Source: Nitrosomonadales bacterium
Lineage (GTDB): Bacteria > Pseudomonadota > Gammaproteobacteria > Burkholderiales > SG8-41
Assembly (NCBI GenBank): GCA_009885185.1
Contig: VFLF01000034.1
Coordinates: 1-14,122, forward strand
Direction of reading: 5' to 3'
DNA length: 14,122 nt
In this document: positions 13,305 to 14,122 of the stretch, piece by piece
Layout: each line of letters opens with the position of its first letter
Numbering within the stretch: the first letter of the stretch is position 1
Made by a program: the position numbers and the translations under genes
The notes under the pieces: generated by a model
What the model saw: the letters and a program-made list of their open reading frames with translations, nothing else
Database searches by the model: none
Told to the model about the DNA's origin: nothing

Positions 13305-14122
13305 ATGTTTCTGCAAGATTTCGATTTTGAATTGCCCGCCGAGTTGATCGCGCAGGCGCCAGCGGGCGAGCGCACGGCCAGCCGTTTGCTGCGGCTGGAC
13401 GGCGTCAGCGGTGCGCTGGCCGACAGCCAATTTGCGCAATTGCCTGATTGTGTGGCGCCGGGTGACGTGATGGTGTTTAACGACACGCGCGTGATCAAGG
13501 CGCGGCTTACTGGCGCCAAGGACAGCGGTGGCAAAATCGAGGTGCTGATCGAGCGCGTGCTGGCGGCTGATCGTGCGCTGGCGCAGGTGCGCGCAAGCAA
13601 GTCGCCGCGCGCGGGCAGCCGTCTGCTGTTGGCGGGCGGCGTGGTGGCCGCGGTGCTGGGGCGGGAGGGTGAGTTTTTTGAGTTGCGCTTCGAGAATTGC
13701 GCGGATATTTTTGCGCTGCTGGAGCGTCATGGTTCGGTGCCGTTGCCGCCTTACATCACGCATGACGCGGGTGCTACGGACGAGGCGCGTTATCAAACCG
13801 TTTACGCGCGCGCGCCGGGGGCGGTGGCGGCGCCCACCGCCGGGCTGCACTTTGACGCGGCGATGCTGGAAACACTAAAACAACGGGGTGTGATCGTTGC
13901 GCATATCACGCTGCACGTCGGCGCGGGCACGTTTCAGCCGGTGCGTGTAGACAAGGTCGCCGACCATCGCATGCACAGCGAGCGATATAACGTCCCACAG
14001 GCGACCGTGGACACGATCGCGACGGCGCGTGCCGCGGGTGGACGCGTGCGGGCCGTGGGTACGACGGCGCTGAGGGCACTGGAAAGCGCGGCCCGCACCG
14101 GCGAACTCCGGGCGGGGGGCGG
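13305..14122 (+). CDS. queA: S-adenosylmethionine:tRNA ribosyltransferase-isomerase (partial, 3' end beyond window)
   Basis: QueA moves the ribosyl part of S-adenosylmethionine onto 7-aminomethyl-7-deazaguanine at the tRNA wobble position, forming epoxyqueuosine in tRNAs for Tyr, His, Asp and Asn. The frame is open for 272 codons to the window edge; the family is about 345-356 long, so roughly three quarters is present. Motifs: [19 protein letters not shown] (1-19), [12 protein letters not shown] (57-68), GSVPLPPYI (143-151), [19 protein letters not shown] (162-180), LHFD (181-184), [10 protein letters not shown] (204-213) and the histidine-bearing HRMHSE (221-226). ATG 13305 is preceded by TATAAT but no Shine-Dalgarno sequence, suggesting leaderless translation. 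In many proteobacteria tgt follows queA; that part is outside the window. Confidence 0.97.
   Translation, partial: MFLQDFDFELPAELIAQAPAGERTASRLLRLDGVSGALADSQFAQLPDCVAPGDVMVFNDTRVIKARLTGAKDSGGKIEVLIERVLAADRALAQVRASKSPRAGSRLLLAGGVVAAVLGREGEFFELRFENCADIFALLERHGSVPLPPYITHDAGATDEARYQTVYARAPGAVAAPTAGLHFDAAMLETLKQRGVIVAHITLHVGAGTFQPVRVDKVADHRMHSERYNVPQATVDTIATARAAGGRVRAVGTTALRALESAARTGELRAGG

Overview
The window looks like a betaproteobacterial chromosome, plausibly of the Nitrosomonadales type. The core genes are GC-rich. PcnB, FolK and PanC resemble proteins of that group (for example the PanC segment FVNRLQFGPREDFDKYPRT), and the order pcnB-folK-deoxynucleoside kinase-panB-panC is familiar from it. 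This placement is inferred from remembered sequences, not from a search.

Left part (1-7475, all plus strand). After a GC-rich, apparently non-coding dispersed repeat (1 to about 170) comes a tightly packed chain: a BtuC/FecCD-type permease, its ABC ATPase, poly(A) polymerase I (pcnB), the folate enzyme folK and a deoxynucleoside kinase. Each gene overlaps the next through ATGA or TTGA stop/start junctions. Then follow the pantothenate genes panB and panC, separated by a large imperfect hairpin made of repeated AGGATTGAG-type units. After them lie an FMN-binding PPOX-type protein (MSMEG_1061-like) and a DUF1761 membrane protein. A small antibiotic-biosynthesis-monooxygenase-fold protein is convergent on the minus strand (7518-7826).

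Accessory part (about 7,940-13,130). This segment is visibly less GC-rich and carries conflict genes. They are a winged-helix/nucleotidyltransferase (MNT) plus HEPN toxin-antitoxin pair, a repeat-bearing non-coding scar (9103-9525), and a 781-residue protein joining an archaeo-eukaryotic primase domain to a superfamily II helicase (the architecture annotated as the TOTE conflict system). Next come an unrecognised coding fragment without a start codon and a higBA module whose promoter is embedded in nested palindromes. The segment ends exactly at the 3' end of a tRNA-Leu gene and carries a tandem decamer beside it. That is the expected shape of a tRNA-targeted integrative island that has lost its integrase, or whose integrase lies outside the window.

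Right part (13,131-14,122). tRNA-Leu(CAA) is on the minus strand. Divergent from it is queA, which runs off the window end. Several genes (queA, higB, pcnB, the MNT gene) have a near-consensus -10 box only 5-10 bases before the start codon, suggesting leaderless or nearly leaderless transcripts.

The most interesting material is the primase-helicase conflict gene flanked by two different toxin-antitoxin modules, the 21-bp-spaced operator repeats of the MNT/HEPN pair, and the orphan reading frame behind higA.
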